Below, piece by piece: positions 15,970 to 24,947 of a stretch of DNA of 64,000 nt (positions are counted from its first letter, which is position 1; each line of letters starts with the position of its first letter). Position numbers and translations under genes: made by a program. This stretch comes from SFTJ01 sp045613305 (lineage in GTDB: Bacteria > Bacteroidota > Bacteroidia > Bacteroidales > Muribaculaceae): positions 1-64,000 of the forward strand of contig JAZLAU010000003.1 of the NCBI GenBank assembly GCA_045613305.1, written 5' to 3'. The notes beneath the pieces were generated by a model. That model did no database searches. It was not told the DNA's origin and worked only from the letters and a program-made list of their open reading frames with translations.

Positions 15970-16695
15970 TTATTTATTATTTTCTAATTGTTCGGGCATA
16001 ACCATTTCAGCCTCTTCAAGCAGCGCAAGCATGTCGGGCACTTGCATACAGTCGTCAACCCTTACGTTGCCCACTCGTGTGCGTCGCAATGCTGTGAGAT
16101 GCGCTCCGCTGCCAAGTGCTTGCCCAATGTCGCGAGCCAATGCGCGAATGTATGTGCCCTTGCTGCACACCACTCGAATGGTGATTTTGGGCATCGCATA
16201 GTCGAGCAATTCTATTTCATCTATCACCAATTCTTTTGCTTTGAGTTCCACTTCCTGACCTTTACGAGCCATCTTGTAGGCACGATTTCCATCGACCTTA
16301 CATGCCGAGTAGGCTGGCGGAACTTGCTTAATGCTGCCCACAAACTTGCTTTGCAACACTTCTTCTACCATTTGGCGGGTGATGTGCTCTGTTGGGTAGG
16401 TAGCATCGATTGGGGTTTCGAGGTCAAACGAGGGTGTTGTGGCGCCAAGCGTAACTTCGGCCACATATTCCTTAACATGAGCCTGCAGTTCATCTATTTG
16501 CTTGGTCATCTTGCCTGTGCACACTATGAGCACTCCTGTTGCCAAGGGGTCGAGAGTGCCGGCGTGCCCCACTTTTAGTTTCTTTATTCCAAGACGAGTG
16601 TGCAACTTGCCTCGCACGCGCTTAACAACATCAAACGATGTCCACCCGTAAGGCTTGTCCAAATAAAGCACTTCGCCAACTATTGGATTTAGCAT
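15970..16695 (-). CDS. truB: tRNA pseudouridine-55 synthase B
   Basis: 241 residues. It converts U55 of the tRNA T-loop to pseudouridine. The catalytic motif GHAGTLDPLATGVL (Asp nucleophile near residue 48) and the opening YLDKPYGWTSFDVV are diagnostic, as is the later KGTYIRALARDIG. It lacks a long PUA domain, as is common in Bacteroidetes. It lies between uppP (58 bp upstream) and queA (25 bp downstream) in a conserved cluster, so it is probably read from the ftsX-side promoter. Confidence 0.97.
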   Translation of the reverse strand: MLNPIVGEVLYLDKPYGWTSFDVVKRVRGKLHTRLGIKKLKVGHAGTLDPLATGVLIVCTGKMTKQIDELQAHVKEYVAEVTLGATTPSFDLETPIDATYPTEHITRQMVEEVLQSKFVGSIKQVPPAYSACKVDGNRAYKMARKGQEVELKAKELVIDEIELLDYAMPKITIRVVCSKGTYIRALARDIGQALGSGAHLTALRRTRVGNVRVDDCMQVPDMLALLEEAEMVMPEQLENNK

Positions 16696-16753
16696 ATGTA
16701 TGTTTCTGTCCTAAATTTCGTTAGTAATCTTATTTGCCTAAAAGACCTCGCTT

Positions 16754-17557
16754 TTAAGCTGCAAAATGATAGGCAATAGCCAATGCGCCTGCCAATGCGC
16801 AATATATGCCGAAATACACCAATTTGCCCTTCTTAACAATGTTAATCATCCACTTGCAAGCCAAGCATCCGGCCACAAAAGCCGAAACAAAGCCCACAGC
16901 CAATGCCAACAGCGACACATCGGTGGTTGCTGCAGCCGCGCCTTCTATAATCTTTTTGCCATCGAGCAATGCTTCGCCCAAGATTGGTGGTATAACCATC
17001 AAAAATGAGAATTGCGCCAAATGCTCCTTTTTGTTGCCTATCAACAAACCAGTGGCTATCGTTGAACCCGAACGCGACAAGCCCGGCATTACGGCACACG
17101 CCTGTGCCAAACCTATAATGAACGCATCGCGATAGGTGATGTCGCGTGCCTTCTTGGGCTTTACGTAATAGGTAAACGTGAGTAATGTGGCCGTAAGCAA
17201 CAGCATCAAACCCACTATTAACAAGCCCGAGCCAAACACTGCCTCTACATAGTCCTTAAAGAACAATCCCACTATGCCTATTGGTATCATCGACAAGCAT
17301 ATCTTGAGGAAATAAACGGTCTCTTCGTTCATCTTAAACTTTAGAATGCCTTTCAACAGCCATTCCACTTCTTTCCACAGCATACACAAAGTGCTGAAAA
17401 CTGTTGCCACATGCACCACTATGGTGAATGTGAGGTTTTCTTCTCCTTCCATGCCAAATATATTCGACATTATTGTGAGATGGCCACTGCTGCTTACTGG
17501 CAAGAATTCAGTAAAGCCTTGTAGCAATCCCATAATTAATGCTTCAAACCACTCCAT
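16754..17557 (-). CDS. uppP: Undecaprenyl-diphosphatase (BacA/UppP)
   Basis: 267 residues with about eight hydrophobic helices. It dephosphorylates undecaprenyl diphosphate at the inner membrane to recycle the lipid carrier for peptidoglycan and O-antigen, and also gives bacitracin tolerance. Both signature motifs are present: LLQGFTEFLPVSSSGHL near the start and PGLSRSGSTIATGLLIG near residue 155. These hold the catalytic Glu, Ser and Arg. Neighbours ftsX, truB and queA keep the order usual in Bacteroidetes. Confidence 0.97.
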   Translation of the reverse strand: MEWFEALIMGLLQGFTEFLPVSSSGHLTIMSNIFGMEGEENLTFTIVVHVATVFSTLCMLWKEVEWLLKGILKFKMNEETVYFLKICLSMIPIGIVGLFFKDYVEAVFGSGLLIVGLMLLLTATLLTFTYYVKPKKARDITYRDAFIIGLAQACAVMPGLSRSGSTIATGLLIGNKKEHLAQFSFLMVIPPILGEALLDGKKIIEGAAAATTDVSLLALAVGFVSAFVAGCLACKWMINIVKKGKLVYFGIYCALAGALAIAYHFAA

Positions 17558-17740
17558 ATTTTTTTTGCTGATTTATTGTATTTTAAAATTCAAATTTCAC
17601 CCATTCAGTCCGCTTTCACAAAGCCTACATGAAGGTTACTGATTTATTTCTTCGTGCGCGCTGCATGAAACAATCACACAGTTTCAAATCACTGAGACAT
17701 GGGCTTACGCCGCCACTCAAGTACGTCTAAAATCAGATTA

Positions 17741-18022
17741 TTATTTTCCTTTTTTCTTGAAAATGATAGCAAATGCCATTCCCACAAAACCCAAGAATGC
17801 AATAGTTGGGCCCACTACAATGCGGCGAGTGCTGAAAATATCTGCATTAAATTGCTCCACGTTGTTACCTTCGCCAAGCATCAACAAAAAGCCTATCACA
17901 ATCATTGCTCCACACACTGCCATCAATATGAAATTGATTTTTGTTAGCGGGAAGTCGCTATACTTTATTTTTTCGTCTTTTCCTTCAGGTTTTACAACCT
18001 CCTTAACGCTATTTTTTGCCAT
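17741..18022 (-). CDS. DUF3098 small membrane protein
   Basis: 93 residues. A charged N-terminal 22 residues are followed by two hydrophobic helices (INFILMAVCGAMIVIGFLLM and VVGPTIAFLGFVGMAFAIIF) joined by a loop with EQFNADIFSTRR. This arrangement, and its position directly after ftsX and before uppP, is that of DUF3098, which in Bacteroidetes almost always accompanies ftsX. A role with the FtsEX divisome complex is plausible but unproven. It begins 36 bp after the ftsX stop. The 183-bp gap to uppP shows no gene. Confidence 0.88.
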   Translation of the reverse strand: MAKNSVKEVVKPEGKDEKIKYSDFPLTKINFILMAVCGAMIVIGFLLMLGEGNNVEQFNADIFSTRRIVVGPTIAFLGFVGMAFAIIFKKKGK

Positions 18023-18058
18023 ATTTTGTTTTTTGATGAAAATTTTCGTTTTGATAAT

Positions 18059-18937
18059 TTATTTTGTAAACAGGTCGTCGTAATCAAGAGCAATAAAACG
18101 GTTTGCCGCCAACATGGCAGCAATAGCACATATCACCGCTCCTATAACCATCAGCGAAGCAAACACTATAGCAATATCCACTAAAGTGACCAAGTTGCCC
18201 CAATCGGCTTCAAAGGTGGTAAGAAAATAAGGTGTTGCCGAAAGCAGCAACATTGCCACCACCGACGCCAACACACCATTTACCATGTTTGAAACAACTA
18301 TCGGTTTTCTGATAAAGCCTGGCTTTGCGCCCACCAACTTCATGGTGTGAATCAAGAATCTGCGCGAATACACAGTTAAGCGCACTGTGTTGTTTATGAG
18401 CACCACCGAGATTATGAGCAGCACCACAGCCACCACAAGCATCACCATTGCCACGCTGCGAATATTGTTGTTAATAGTGTCAACAACATCTTTATGCATC
18501 TGTATCGATTCGATGGCGGGAATTTGCTTCAAGTTATATTCTATCTTATTCAGGCTGTCGGTATTGGCATATGCAGCCTTAACCTTAACCTCAAATTCGG
18601 CACTAAGCGGGTTCACTCCTAACACCTCTATCAGGTCCTCGCCTGTTTCGCGTTCCCACTCTTTTAAAGCATCTTCGCGCGACACATATTTAACGCTTGC
18701 CATATAGGGGGCATTGGTCCACATCTGCTTCAACTTGGTCACATCGTCGTCGGTTGCAGAATCCTTGACCACAACATCAAAACCAATGCTCTCTTTCAGG
18801 TCGTTGGTAATGCGATGCGCAGCCAAACCCAAAAATGCCACCATGCCGATTAGCAACAACACTAACGACACACTCATGATGGTGGTGACGTCGGTTTTGA
18901 CAAACGACATGCGCGATTTATTATTAGGATTTGCCAT
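18059..18937 (-). CDS. ftsX: Cell-division permease FtsX
   Basis: 292 residues. An N-terminal helix (TTIMSVSLVLLLIGMVAFLG), an extracytoplasmic domain of about 130 residues (with SVKYVSREDALKEW) and three C-terminal helices give the classical FtsX topology. With the ATPase FtsE, which is not in this window, it controls peptidoglycan hydrolases at the septum. First gene of the ftsX - DUF3098 - uppP - truB - queA cluster. Confidence 0.93.
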   Translation of the reverse strand: MANPNNKSRMSFVKTDVTTIMSVSLVLLLIGMVAFLGLAAHRITNDLKESIGFDVVVKDSATDDDVTKLKQMWTNAPYMASVKYVSREDALKEWERETGEDLIEVLGVNPLSAEFEVKVKAAYANTDSLNKIEYNLKQIPAIESIQMHKDVVDTINNNIRSVAMVMLVVAVVLLIISVVLINNTVRLTVYSRRFLIHTMKLVGAKPGFIRKPIVVSNMVNGVLASVVAMLLLSATPYFLTTFEADWGNLVTLVDIAIVFASLMVIGAVICAIAAMLAANRFIALDYDDLFTK

Positions 18938-19078
18938 AAAATTGTATACCTTCTTTCAAGAAAAATTTTTTCGCGGCCACATTCGAGCCTCATGCTTTTG
19001 CCTACTCATTCATCGGGTGTTATGCTTTAGCACCCTCTCTCTTGAGCACATAATAAGCCTATATATGTAATTTATCTG

Positions 19079-19086
19079 CAAAATTA
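19079..19086 (-). promoter_or_regulatory. Putative -7 box for the ftsX cluster
   Basis: Minus strand TAATTTTG matches TAnnTTTG, with a TTGAC-like element about 20 nt farther upstream. The leader would be about 130 nt. Confidence 0.45.
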
Positions 19087-19191
19087 CAACACCAAAAAGC
19101 CGTTGTCAATACTTTTTTGATTTATTCACACTTTTATTACACCAAAAAGGCATATTCCTCGTGTTTTGTGTAAATATTTTCAGAAAGGAAA

Positions 19192-20208
19192 TTAAAACTT
19201 GCGCTTTCCAAACAGATAATAATCAAACACAATGTTTCGGTCGGTGCCGGGCATTGTTTTCAACAAGTTGACTTCGGGTTGCATACCCTCATAACGCTTG
19301 TGCATCTTGCGATAGTCGTTGTGAGCATGCAGCACTGCTCGCGCATTGCCCCATTGCAAGGTTGCCACAAACATAAAGAACGATAATGTGTCATACAAGC
19401 GTCGGACAATCAACATACGCTTGCCTTCCTTGCGCGGCAAGTTTTTATATAGCAAAAACAAGTTGTTTCGGAAGTTGAGATATGTTTTTCGCGGATTGCT
19501 TGCGGGCAAACTGCCGCCTCCCAAATGGTAAGCCTTGCTTGCTGTTACGGCCTTAATCTTATAGCCCAAAAGCCAAATTCTCCAACACAAGTCTATTTCC
19601 TCCATGTGGGCAAAGAAATGACGGTCGAGGCCTCCTGCCTTAACATACACCTCGCTGCGAACCATAAGGGCCGCTCCTGTAGCCCAAAATATATCTATAG
19701 GCTCTCCTCCGTCATACTGGCCGTTGTCAGTTTCTACGGCACTGAATATTCGGCCTCGACAATATGGGTAGCCATGACTGTCAAGAAATCCGCCTGCTGC
19801 ACCCGCATACTCAAACACCTCTTGCTCGCCGGCACAGTCCTTAAGCAGTTTGGGCTGACATGCACCCACCTCCGGATGGCTTTCCATGTATTCATACAAC
19901 GGCTCAAGCCAACCCTTCGGAACTCGCACATCACTATTGAGAAGTAGTGTGTATTTATAATCCAGCATCTTTATGGCCCTGTTGTAGCCTTCGGCAAATC
20001 CATAATTTTCATCAAGACGCACAACCTTCACCTGTGGGAACTGCACTCCCAGAAAAGTTAATGATTCATCGGTACTGCCATTGTCTACTACTATCACATC
20101 ACCAATTTCCGAATTAGTGTTTTCAACCACCGACGGCAAATAGCGACGAAGCAACGACGCCCCGTTCCAATTAAGAATCAACACTGCCACTTTATTTATG
20201 CTGTTCAT
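19192..20208 (-). CDS. Family 2 glycosyltransferase
   Basis: About 338 residues from the ATG at 20208 (MNSINKVAVLILNWNG); an upstream in-frame ATG at 20265 would add 19 basic residues with no GT2 character. The GT-A fold is clear from VAVLILNWNGASLL, VIVVDNGSTDES, NYGFAEGYNRAI and LLLNSDVRV, with GGLDRHFFAHMEEIDLCWR as acceptor-side motif (ED). It resembles rhamnosyltransferases of O-antigen and capsule synthesis. No transmembrane segment is obvious, so it is likely a peripheral cytosolic enzyme. Donor and acceptor are unknown. It stands alone, with no other sugar-assembly genes nearby. Confidence 0.9.
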   Translation of the reverse strand: MNSINKVAVLILNWNGASLLRRYLPSVVENTNSEIGDVIVVDNGSTDESLTFLGVQFPQVKVVRLDENYGFAEGYNRAIKMLDYKYTLLLNSDVRVPKGWLEPLYEYMESHPEVGACQPKLLKDCAGEQEVFEYAGAAGGFLDSHGYPYCRGRIFSAVETDNGQYDGGEPIDIFWATGAALMVRSEVYVKAGGLDRHFFAHMEEIDLCWRIWLLGYKIKAVTASKAYHLGGGSLPASNPRKTYLNFRNNLFLLYKNLPRKEGKRMLIVRRLYDTLSFFMFVATLQWGNARAVLHAHNDYRKMHKRYEGMQPEVNLLKTMPGTDRNIVFDYYLFGKRKF

Positions 20209-20472
20209 AATCTTCAACCTCCTGTTATTTTTTTCAGTCAAACAAATTATGTTTTTTAACTTCACACCTTCACTCCAAGGCTACGTTAAAAACCACTACT
20301 CTCTATCTCTGTTATTTATTACAACAAATTTCTCATCACAATGTTCGCTCGCTGCCTCATTAAAAATGCATCAAAACAACCATCATGCCGATTATTTGCC
20401 TTTTAACGCACCACCCATAACGGCAGCGCATCGCATAACACACGCATTATGGCATTCGTTGCCACAACCGCT
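20209..20472. other. Intergenic region, nothing recognised
   Basis: 264 bp between mtaB and the GT2 gene. AT-rich; no terminator hairpin, promoter pair or small gene that I can support. Confidence 0.4.
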
Positions 20473-21792
20473 TCACTTCAGCACCTCGGCGTCTAAAGTG
20501 CAGTCATCGCCTATTATATTGCCCAATCGGGTATTAACCACGTTATTGATGCTTGTTTCGTCATACGGAGCCTCCACTCGCAAGTAGTTATCAGTAAACC
20601 CATGCATAGGCATTCCCTCACGCGGCTGTTCATAAAGCACAGGGCGATTGGTGCCGACAAATTTCTCTGTGAATGCCTTAAGTTTCTTCTCGCTTAACGC
20701 TATCAGACGATTGGTGCGACGACTCTTTTCTCGCTGGTCAACCACATGCTCTATGCGCAACGCCAACGTATCGGGACGTTCGCTATAGGGAAACACGTGC
20801 AATCTCGTCACATCCAAACTTTCAATAAACTTATACGACTGTTCAAACAGTTCTTCGGTTTCGCCACGCGCTCCGGCAATCACATCCACTCCTATAAATG
20901 CATACGGCATCACCTCCTTAATCTTCTTAACCTTTTGAGCAAACAGCGCCGTGTCGTAGTGACGGCGCATCAAGGCAAGCACCTCGTCGGTGCCCGCTTG
21001 CAATGGTATATGAAAATGCGGCATAAAACTGCGCGATTGGGCCACAAACTCTATAACGTCATCGGTGAGCAAATCGGGCTCAAGCGAAGAAATGCGATAT
21101 CGCTCTATTCCCTCCACCTTGTCGAGTTCTTTTATCAAATCGATGAATTTCTCGCCCGTGTTTTTACCGAAATCGCCAATATTTACACCGGTGATGACAA
21201 TTTCTTTGCCACCCTCATCAGCCACCTGACGAGCCTGCTTCACAAGCGACTCTATCGTGCCGCTACGGCTGCGGCCGCGGGCTCGTGGTATGGTGCAATA
21301 GGTGCAATAATAGTCGCATCCGTCTTGAACCTTTAGGAAATAACGCGTGCGGTCGCCTCTTGAGCATGAGGGGCCAAACTTATGAATATCTTTCAATGGA
21401 GTTACCTCAACACAGGGCTGATGATTTTGCATCCATTTTTCAACATATTCAGCAACATCGAGTTTTTGGTCGCTTCCGAGCACTATGTCAACGCCCTCAA
21501 TGGCTGCAATTTCCTTTGCCTTAAGTTGGGCATAGCATCCCGTTACCACTATCAACGCTTCAGGATATTTTCTTATTAACCTTCGTATGAGTTGACGGCA
21601 TTTTTTATCGGCCTCTTCGGTTACGCTGCATGTGTTAATCACACAAATGTCGGGCACCTCGCCACCATGCGCACGGCGCACGCCTTTCTCCATAAGTAGT
21701 TGGCCAATGGTGCTGGTTTCCGCAAAATTAAGTTTGCACCCCAATGTGTGATATTCTGCTGTGTATGTGGTGAATGTACTATTATCTATCAT
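20473..21792 (-). CDS. mtaB: tRNA t6A37 methylthiotransferase MtaB
   Basis: 439 residues. A radical-SAM enzyme that adds a methylthio group to t6A37 of tRNA (ms2t6A). The N-terminal MTTase domain has its cluster cysteines in YHTLGCKLNFAE, INTCSVTEEADKKCR and VTGCYAQL. The radical-SAM triad is in DGCDYYCTYCTIPRARG. CSVTEEADKK marks the MtaB rather than the MiaB subgroup. A C-terminal TRAM-like region follows. A -7 box sits about 30 nt before the start, giving a short leader. The related miaB lies elsewhere in this window at 35430. Confidence 0.94.
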   Translation of the reverse strand: MIDNSTFTTYTAEYHTLGCKLNFAETSTIGQLLMEKGVRRAHGGEVPDICVINTCSVTEEADKKCRQLIRRLIRKYPEALIVVTGCYAQLKAKEIAAIEGVDIVLGSDQKLDVAEYVEKWMQNHQPCVEVTPLKDIHKFGPSCSRGDRTRYFLKVQDGCDYYCTYCTIPRARGRSRSGTIESLVKQARQVADEGGKEIVITGVNIGDFGKNTGEKFIDLIKELDKVEGIERYRISSLEPDLLTDDVIEFVAQSRSFMPHFHIPLQAGTDEVLALMRRHYDTALFAQKVKKIKEVMPYAFIGVDVIAGARGETEELFEQSYKFIESLDVTRLHVFPYSERPDTLALRIEHVVDQREKSRRTNRLIALSEKKLKAFTEKFVGTNRPVLYEQPREGMPMHGFTDNYLRVEAPYDETSINNVVNTRLGNIIGDDCTLDAEVLK

Positions 21793-21819
21793 CTTTTGCT
21801 ATGCTCTAAAAACAAGGTG

Positions 21820-21827
21820 CAAAATTA
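21820..21827 (-). promoter_or_regulatory. -7 box for mtaB
   Basis: Minus strand TAATTTTG, about 28 nt upstream of the mtaB ATG. Confidence 0.5.
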
Positions 21828-21855
21828 CAAAAAATAGGCCGTATAACCAACCTGT

Positions 21856-22365
21856 TTACACTTCTTTCACTATCTCGTTAAGAGGTTTGCGTTTTTTAGG
21901 TGCTTGAGGGCAATCGTCGGCTATGTGACCTATGGGTATAACTGCCACAGTCTCAAAGCCTTCTTCAGGAAACATGTGCTTCATCATTTCGGCATCAAAG
22001 TTGCCCACCCAGCAAGTGCCAAGTCGGCGTTCGGCTGCTGCCAAACACAAGTGCTCGGTGGCTATCGCAACATCTATGTCGCCGTGCTGCTTTCCGTCAC
22101 ATCCTCGCACCCAATTCTCATTGACGTTGCGCATGCATATTATGTACATCGGCGCACTGCGAAACCATTCTCTATTATAGCATTCTCGCAACTTTTGTTT
22201 CGACTCTTCGCTTCGCGCAACCAAAAACTTCCATGGCTGAAAATTAACCGCCGACTGGGCCAATCGAACACAGTTAAGCACATATTCCAAATCTTCGGCA
22301 CTTACATCCTCCGATGTGTATTTTCTCACCGAGAATCGCTTCTCACATAATTCTAAAAAATTCAT
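21856..22365 (-). CDS. Nitroreductase-family flavoprotein
   Basis: 169 residues from the ATG at 22365; a TTG 18 bp upstream lies inside the -7 box and is rejected. The opening ELCEKRFSVRKYTSEDV (FMN phosphate contact by R.S.RKY), ARLAQ-like VRLAQSAVNFQPWKF and AAERRLGTCWVGNF are typical of the NfsA/NfnB-like superfamily. These are FMN-dependent NAD(P)H oxidoreductases of nitro compounds, quinones or small aldehydes. Cytosolic; substrate not predictable. The gene is divergent from the alkaline phosphatase gene. Confidence 0.88.
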   Translation of the reverse strand: MNFLELCEKRFSVRKYTSEDVSAEDLEYVLNCVRLAQSAVNFQPWKFLVARSEESKQKLRECYNREWFRSAPMYIICMRNVNENWVRGCDGKQHGDIDVAIATEHLCLAAAERRLGTCWVGNFDAEMMKHMFPEEGFETVAVIPIGHIADDCPQAPKKRKPLNEIVKEV

Positions 22366-22380
22366 ATCACTCTTTTTTTG

Positions 22381-22388
22381 CAAATATA
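22381..22388 (-). promoter_or_regulatory. -7 box for the nitroreductase gene
   Basis: Minus strand TATATTTG ends 15 nt before the ATG, implying an almost leaderless transcript. It fixes the start at 22365. Confidence 0.6.
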
Positions 22389-22475
22389 CACTTTATCCTC
22401 AAGTTCGCGCCCATCTTAAAAGCGCATTTTTTATCTGCCGCACAAACCTATCACTCTTTTTTTTAAGTATATGGT

Positions 22476-22614
22476 ATGCGGTTCGGACAAACTTTGCATC
22501 GAAGTTTGCACGTTTTTCGCTCACTTTTCACTATATTTTGATTATATAGGATGCGGTTCGGACAAACTTTGCAAACAAGTTTGCACGTTTTTCGCTCACC
22601 TTTCACTATATTTG
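22476..22614 (+). repeat. Tandem 75-bp duplication of a promoter/operator region
   Basis: Copy 1 begins at 22476 and copy 2 at 22551, 75 bp apart. About 63 of the first 67 positions agree. Differences are a 3-base block in the centre of a dyad, one substitution, and an extra T in the -7 box of copy 1. A separate 15-bp match (TATCACTCTTTTTTT) links 22364 and 22448. Confidence 0.9.
22563..22614 (+). promoter_or_regulatory. Promoter with upstream palindrome for the alkaline phosphatase gene
   Basis: -7 box TATATTTG at 22607-22614. A palindrome TGCAAAC-AA-GTTTGCA lies at 22570-22585 and an overlapping dyad CAAACTT/AAGTTTG at 22563-22583. The palindrome would be centred about 43 nt before the start of transcription, a usual activator position. 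Copy 1 of the duplication keeps only the outer dyad. Confidence 0.55.
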
Positions 22615-22638
22615 TATAACGAAAATAAATATAATGTC

Positions 22639-23814
22639 ATGAAACGTATTTGTATAGTATTATCAGTTTTGATGTCGGTTTTTGCCCCAGCATACGCAAA
22701 AAAAGACGTAAAAGTAAAGAATGTCATCTACCTTATTGGCGATGGCATGGGATTTGGCGCAGTATCGTCGTTGCTTCTGACTGAAGACGGCGTAACCGGA
22801 TTCGAAAAAGCGCCAGTAATAGGTTTGTCGGAAAGTTGCTCAGCCAACAACCACGTTACCGATTCTCCTGCAGGCGGCACCGCATTGGCGTGCGGCCAAC
22901 GCACAAACAACGGCTACCTTGGCGTTGACCCCGAAGGCAAGCAATTGCACAGCATCCTAAAAAAGGCTCAAGAAATGGGCAAAAAAAGCGGAATCGTGGT
23001 TAATACAGTGCTAACCGAAGCCACTCCTGCCGCATTTTATGCAGGCGTAACAAGCCGCTCTATGAGTTATAAGATTGCCGAACAATTTACCGAAAGCGGA
23101 GTTGACGTTGCCATCGGCTCGGGACTTAGCGCATTCATTAACCGTCCCGACTCTGTTGACCTTACTGCAACCCTTATAAACAAAGGCTATAACGTGTATC
23201 TCGATTGGCAATCGGTGCTTAGCACTAAGTCGAAGAAGTTTGTGGGAATTCTCCCTATGGACTACGTTCACCGCCGCAACAAATCAAGCAACTCAACTGC
23301 CAGCGCTGCCGAAGGTCAAGAAGTATGCTTAGCGGCTAAATTGGCGGCTTCTAACGAATCGGCTGGCCCTGCTCTTAATGCCGAGCCTTCGGTTTACTTG
23401 CAAAAGGCTACAGCCAAAGCCATCGATGCACTTTCAAAGGATTGCCCTAACGGCTTTTTCCTTATGATTGAAAGCGCAATCATCGACGGTTATGGCCACA
23501 ACAACGATTCCGACGGTATGATTGAAGAAATGAAAGAATTCGACGGCACTTTGCAATATCTTGTTGAGTATGTTAACAAGCATCCCGAAACTCTTTTAGT
23601 TGTAACTGCCGACCACGAAACCGGAGGCACAAATGTGTCATACAAGTCGCACGAAGTGGGTGCAAAAGCGCCAGTTACTCTATCGTTCAGCACCAAAGGA
23701 CACAGCGGAACAGTTGTACCTATTTTTGCCTACGGCGCTGGTGCAAGCCAATTTGCCGGTGTCATGAAGAACACCGATATTCCAAAGAAAATCGAAAAAC
23801 TTATCAAAAAATAA
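22639..23814 (+). CDS. Secreted alkaline phosphatase
   Basis: 391 residues from the ATG at 22639, which gives a normal signal peptide (MKRICIVLSVLMSVFAPAYA). Longer in-frame starts would lie inside the repeated promoter region. The enzyme belongs to the PhoA superfamily (PF00245). Metal-binding Asp35 is in LIGDGMGFG, the nucleophile Ser76 in TDSPAGGTALA, and the second metal site in VTADHETGG, with a final His in KGHSGT. It hydrolyses phosphate monoesters in the periplasm or outside the cell. It is shorter than E. coli PhoA. Expression may be controlled through the duplicated upstream promoter; a phosphate-starvation link is only a guess. Confidence 0.93.
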   Translation: MKRICIVLSVLMSVFAPAYAKKDVKVKNVIYLIGDGMGFGAVSSLLLTEDGVTGFEKAPVIGLSESCSANNHVTDSPAGGTALACGQRTNNGYLGVDPEGKQLHSILKKAQEMGKKSGIVVNTVLTEATPAAFYAGVTSRSMSYKIAEQFTESGVDVAIGSGLSAFINRPDSVDLTATLINKGYNVYLDWQSVLSTKSKKFVGILPMDYVHRRNKSSNSTASAAEGQEVCLAAKLAASNESAGPALNAEPSVYLQKATAKAIDALSKDCPNGFFLMIESAIIDGYGHNNDSDGMIEEMKEFDGTLQYLVEYVNKHPETLLVVTADHETGGTNVSYKSHEVGAKAPVTLSFSTKGHSGTVVPIFAYGAGASQFAGVMKNTDIPKKIEKLIKK

Positions 23815-23824
23815 TATTTACACT

Positions 23825-23870
23825 AATGGTTGCAACTGATTATCACACAGTCATGTTGCAACCATTTTTC
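23825..23870 (+). terminator. Rho-independent terminator
   Basis: AATGGTTGCAAC (23825-23836) pairs with GTTGCAACCATT (23855-23866), then T-rich. It lies directly after the phosphatase gene. Confidence 0.85.
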
Positions 23871-23947
23871 GCTCTCCATAGCCCGCTTCGGCCCGAAACT
23901 CACAATTATTGTTTCACACATAACCATACAAATTCCACAGTCCGACT

Positions 23948-24808
23948 ATGAAACGCCGAGAATTCATTAAAGGCAGCATCGCATCGGTTGCTATGCTTTC
24001 AATACCATCTGCCCTGGCAAATTCAATTCCAAGTTCGAAGCAGAAAAACAGCACCATAAAACATCAGCCCAAGCCCGACGATTTTCATGTGAGCATGGCC
24101 GGTTACACTTTTGTGCATTTCTCGCTTAACGAAACGCTGAAGTTTATGAAAAGCCTCGACGTTAATTACCTGTGCATAAAAGATTTTCACCTGCCGCTCA
24201 ACAGCACAGACCAACAAATAGCCGATTTTCACAAAATGCTTAACGAGGCTAATGTGGTGGGCTATGCCGTAGGGCCTATCTACATGAAATCGCATGAAGA
24301 AGTTAATCGCGCTTTTGATTACGCTAAACGTGTGGGCGTGAATATGATTGTGGGCGTTCCTAATTACGATTTGCTCGATTATGTGGAACAAAAAGTGAAA
24401 GAAAGCAACATTCGCCTTGCCATTCACCTACACGGCCCCGACATGCCCATGTATCCCGATGCCACCGACATTTGGAACAATGTGAAACACCGCGATGCTC
24501 GCATGGGTATGTGTCTCGACATTGGGCACAATCTGCGTTACGGCAGCGACTCTATTGCCGACTTAAAACGATATCGCTCTCGAGTGTTCGACATTCACCT
24601 TAAAGACGTAACAGCCCCTACCAAGCAAGGCCACGCTGTGGAATTGGGTCGTGGGATTATCGATTTCCCCGATTTCGTAAAAACATTGCGTAAGATTGGT
24701 TACAAAGGCGCCGTGAGCCTAGAATATGAGAAAAATATGAAAAATCCGTTTAACGAAATCGCAGAGTCTATAGGTTATTTCAGAGCTGTGCTTCACTGCA
24801 CCCGTTAA
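23948..24808 (+). CDS. Exported TIM-barrel sugar isomerase/epimerase-like protein
   Basis: 286 residues. A twin-arginine type signal (KRREFIKGSIASVAML) suggests export of a folded, metal-bound protein by Tat. The mature part fits the xylose-isomerase-like TIM-barrel/AP-endonuclease-2 family: KHRDARMGMCLDIGHNLRYG, VFDIHLKDV and VELGRGIIDFPDFV carry the usual His, Asp and Glu metal ligands, ending in GAVSLEYE. Homologues in Bacteroidetes are annotated as sugar phosphate isomerase/epimerase, mostly with unknown substrates. No partner dehydrogenase is adjacent. It could act on an oxidised sugar in the periplasm. Confidence 0.85.
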   Translation: MKRREFIKGSIASVAMLSIPSALANSIPSSKQKNSTIKHQPKPDDFHVSMAGYTFVHFSLNETLKFMKSLDVNYLCIKDFHLPLNSTDQQIADFHKMLNEANVVGYAVGPIYMKSHEEVNRAFDYAKRVGVNMIVGVPNYDLLDYVEQKVKESNIRLAIHLHGPDMPMYPDATDIWNNVKHRDARMGMCLDIGHNLRYGSDSIADLKRYRSRVFDIHLKDVTAPTKQGHAVELGRGIIDFPDFVKTLRKIGYKGAVSLEYEKNMKNPFNEIAESIGYFRAVLHCTR

Positions 24809-24843
24809 AAAGCGAAAACACAACATATTATTATAAAAAACAC

Positions 24844-24876
24844 AAATGAGATGAAGTTTTTTTCATCTCATTTTTT
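24844..24876 (+). terminator. Rho-independent terminator
   Basis: AAATGAGATGAA...TTCATCTCATTT followed by T. It can also serve the convergent arsenate-reductase-like gene. Confidence 0.85.
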
Positions 24877-24947
24877 ATATCAAGCCATGCTCCACTGGCA
24901 TGCTGCTTGTGCTTATATTTTCGGCCAACGAGGTGATGCTCGCTCGG

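Noticed and set aside
22476..22614. Insertion-sequence end or MITE
   Set aside because: The tandem copies lack terminal inverted repeats and target duplications; a local promoter duplication explains them better.
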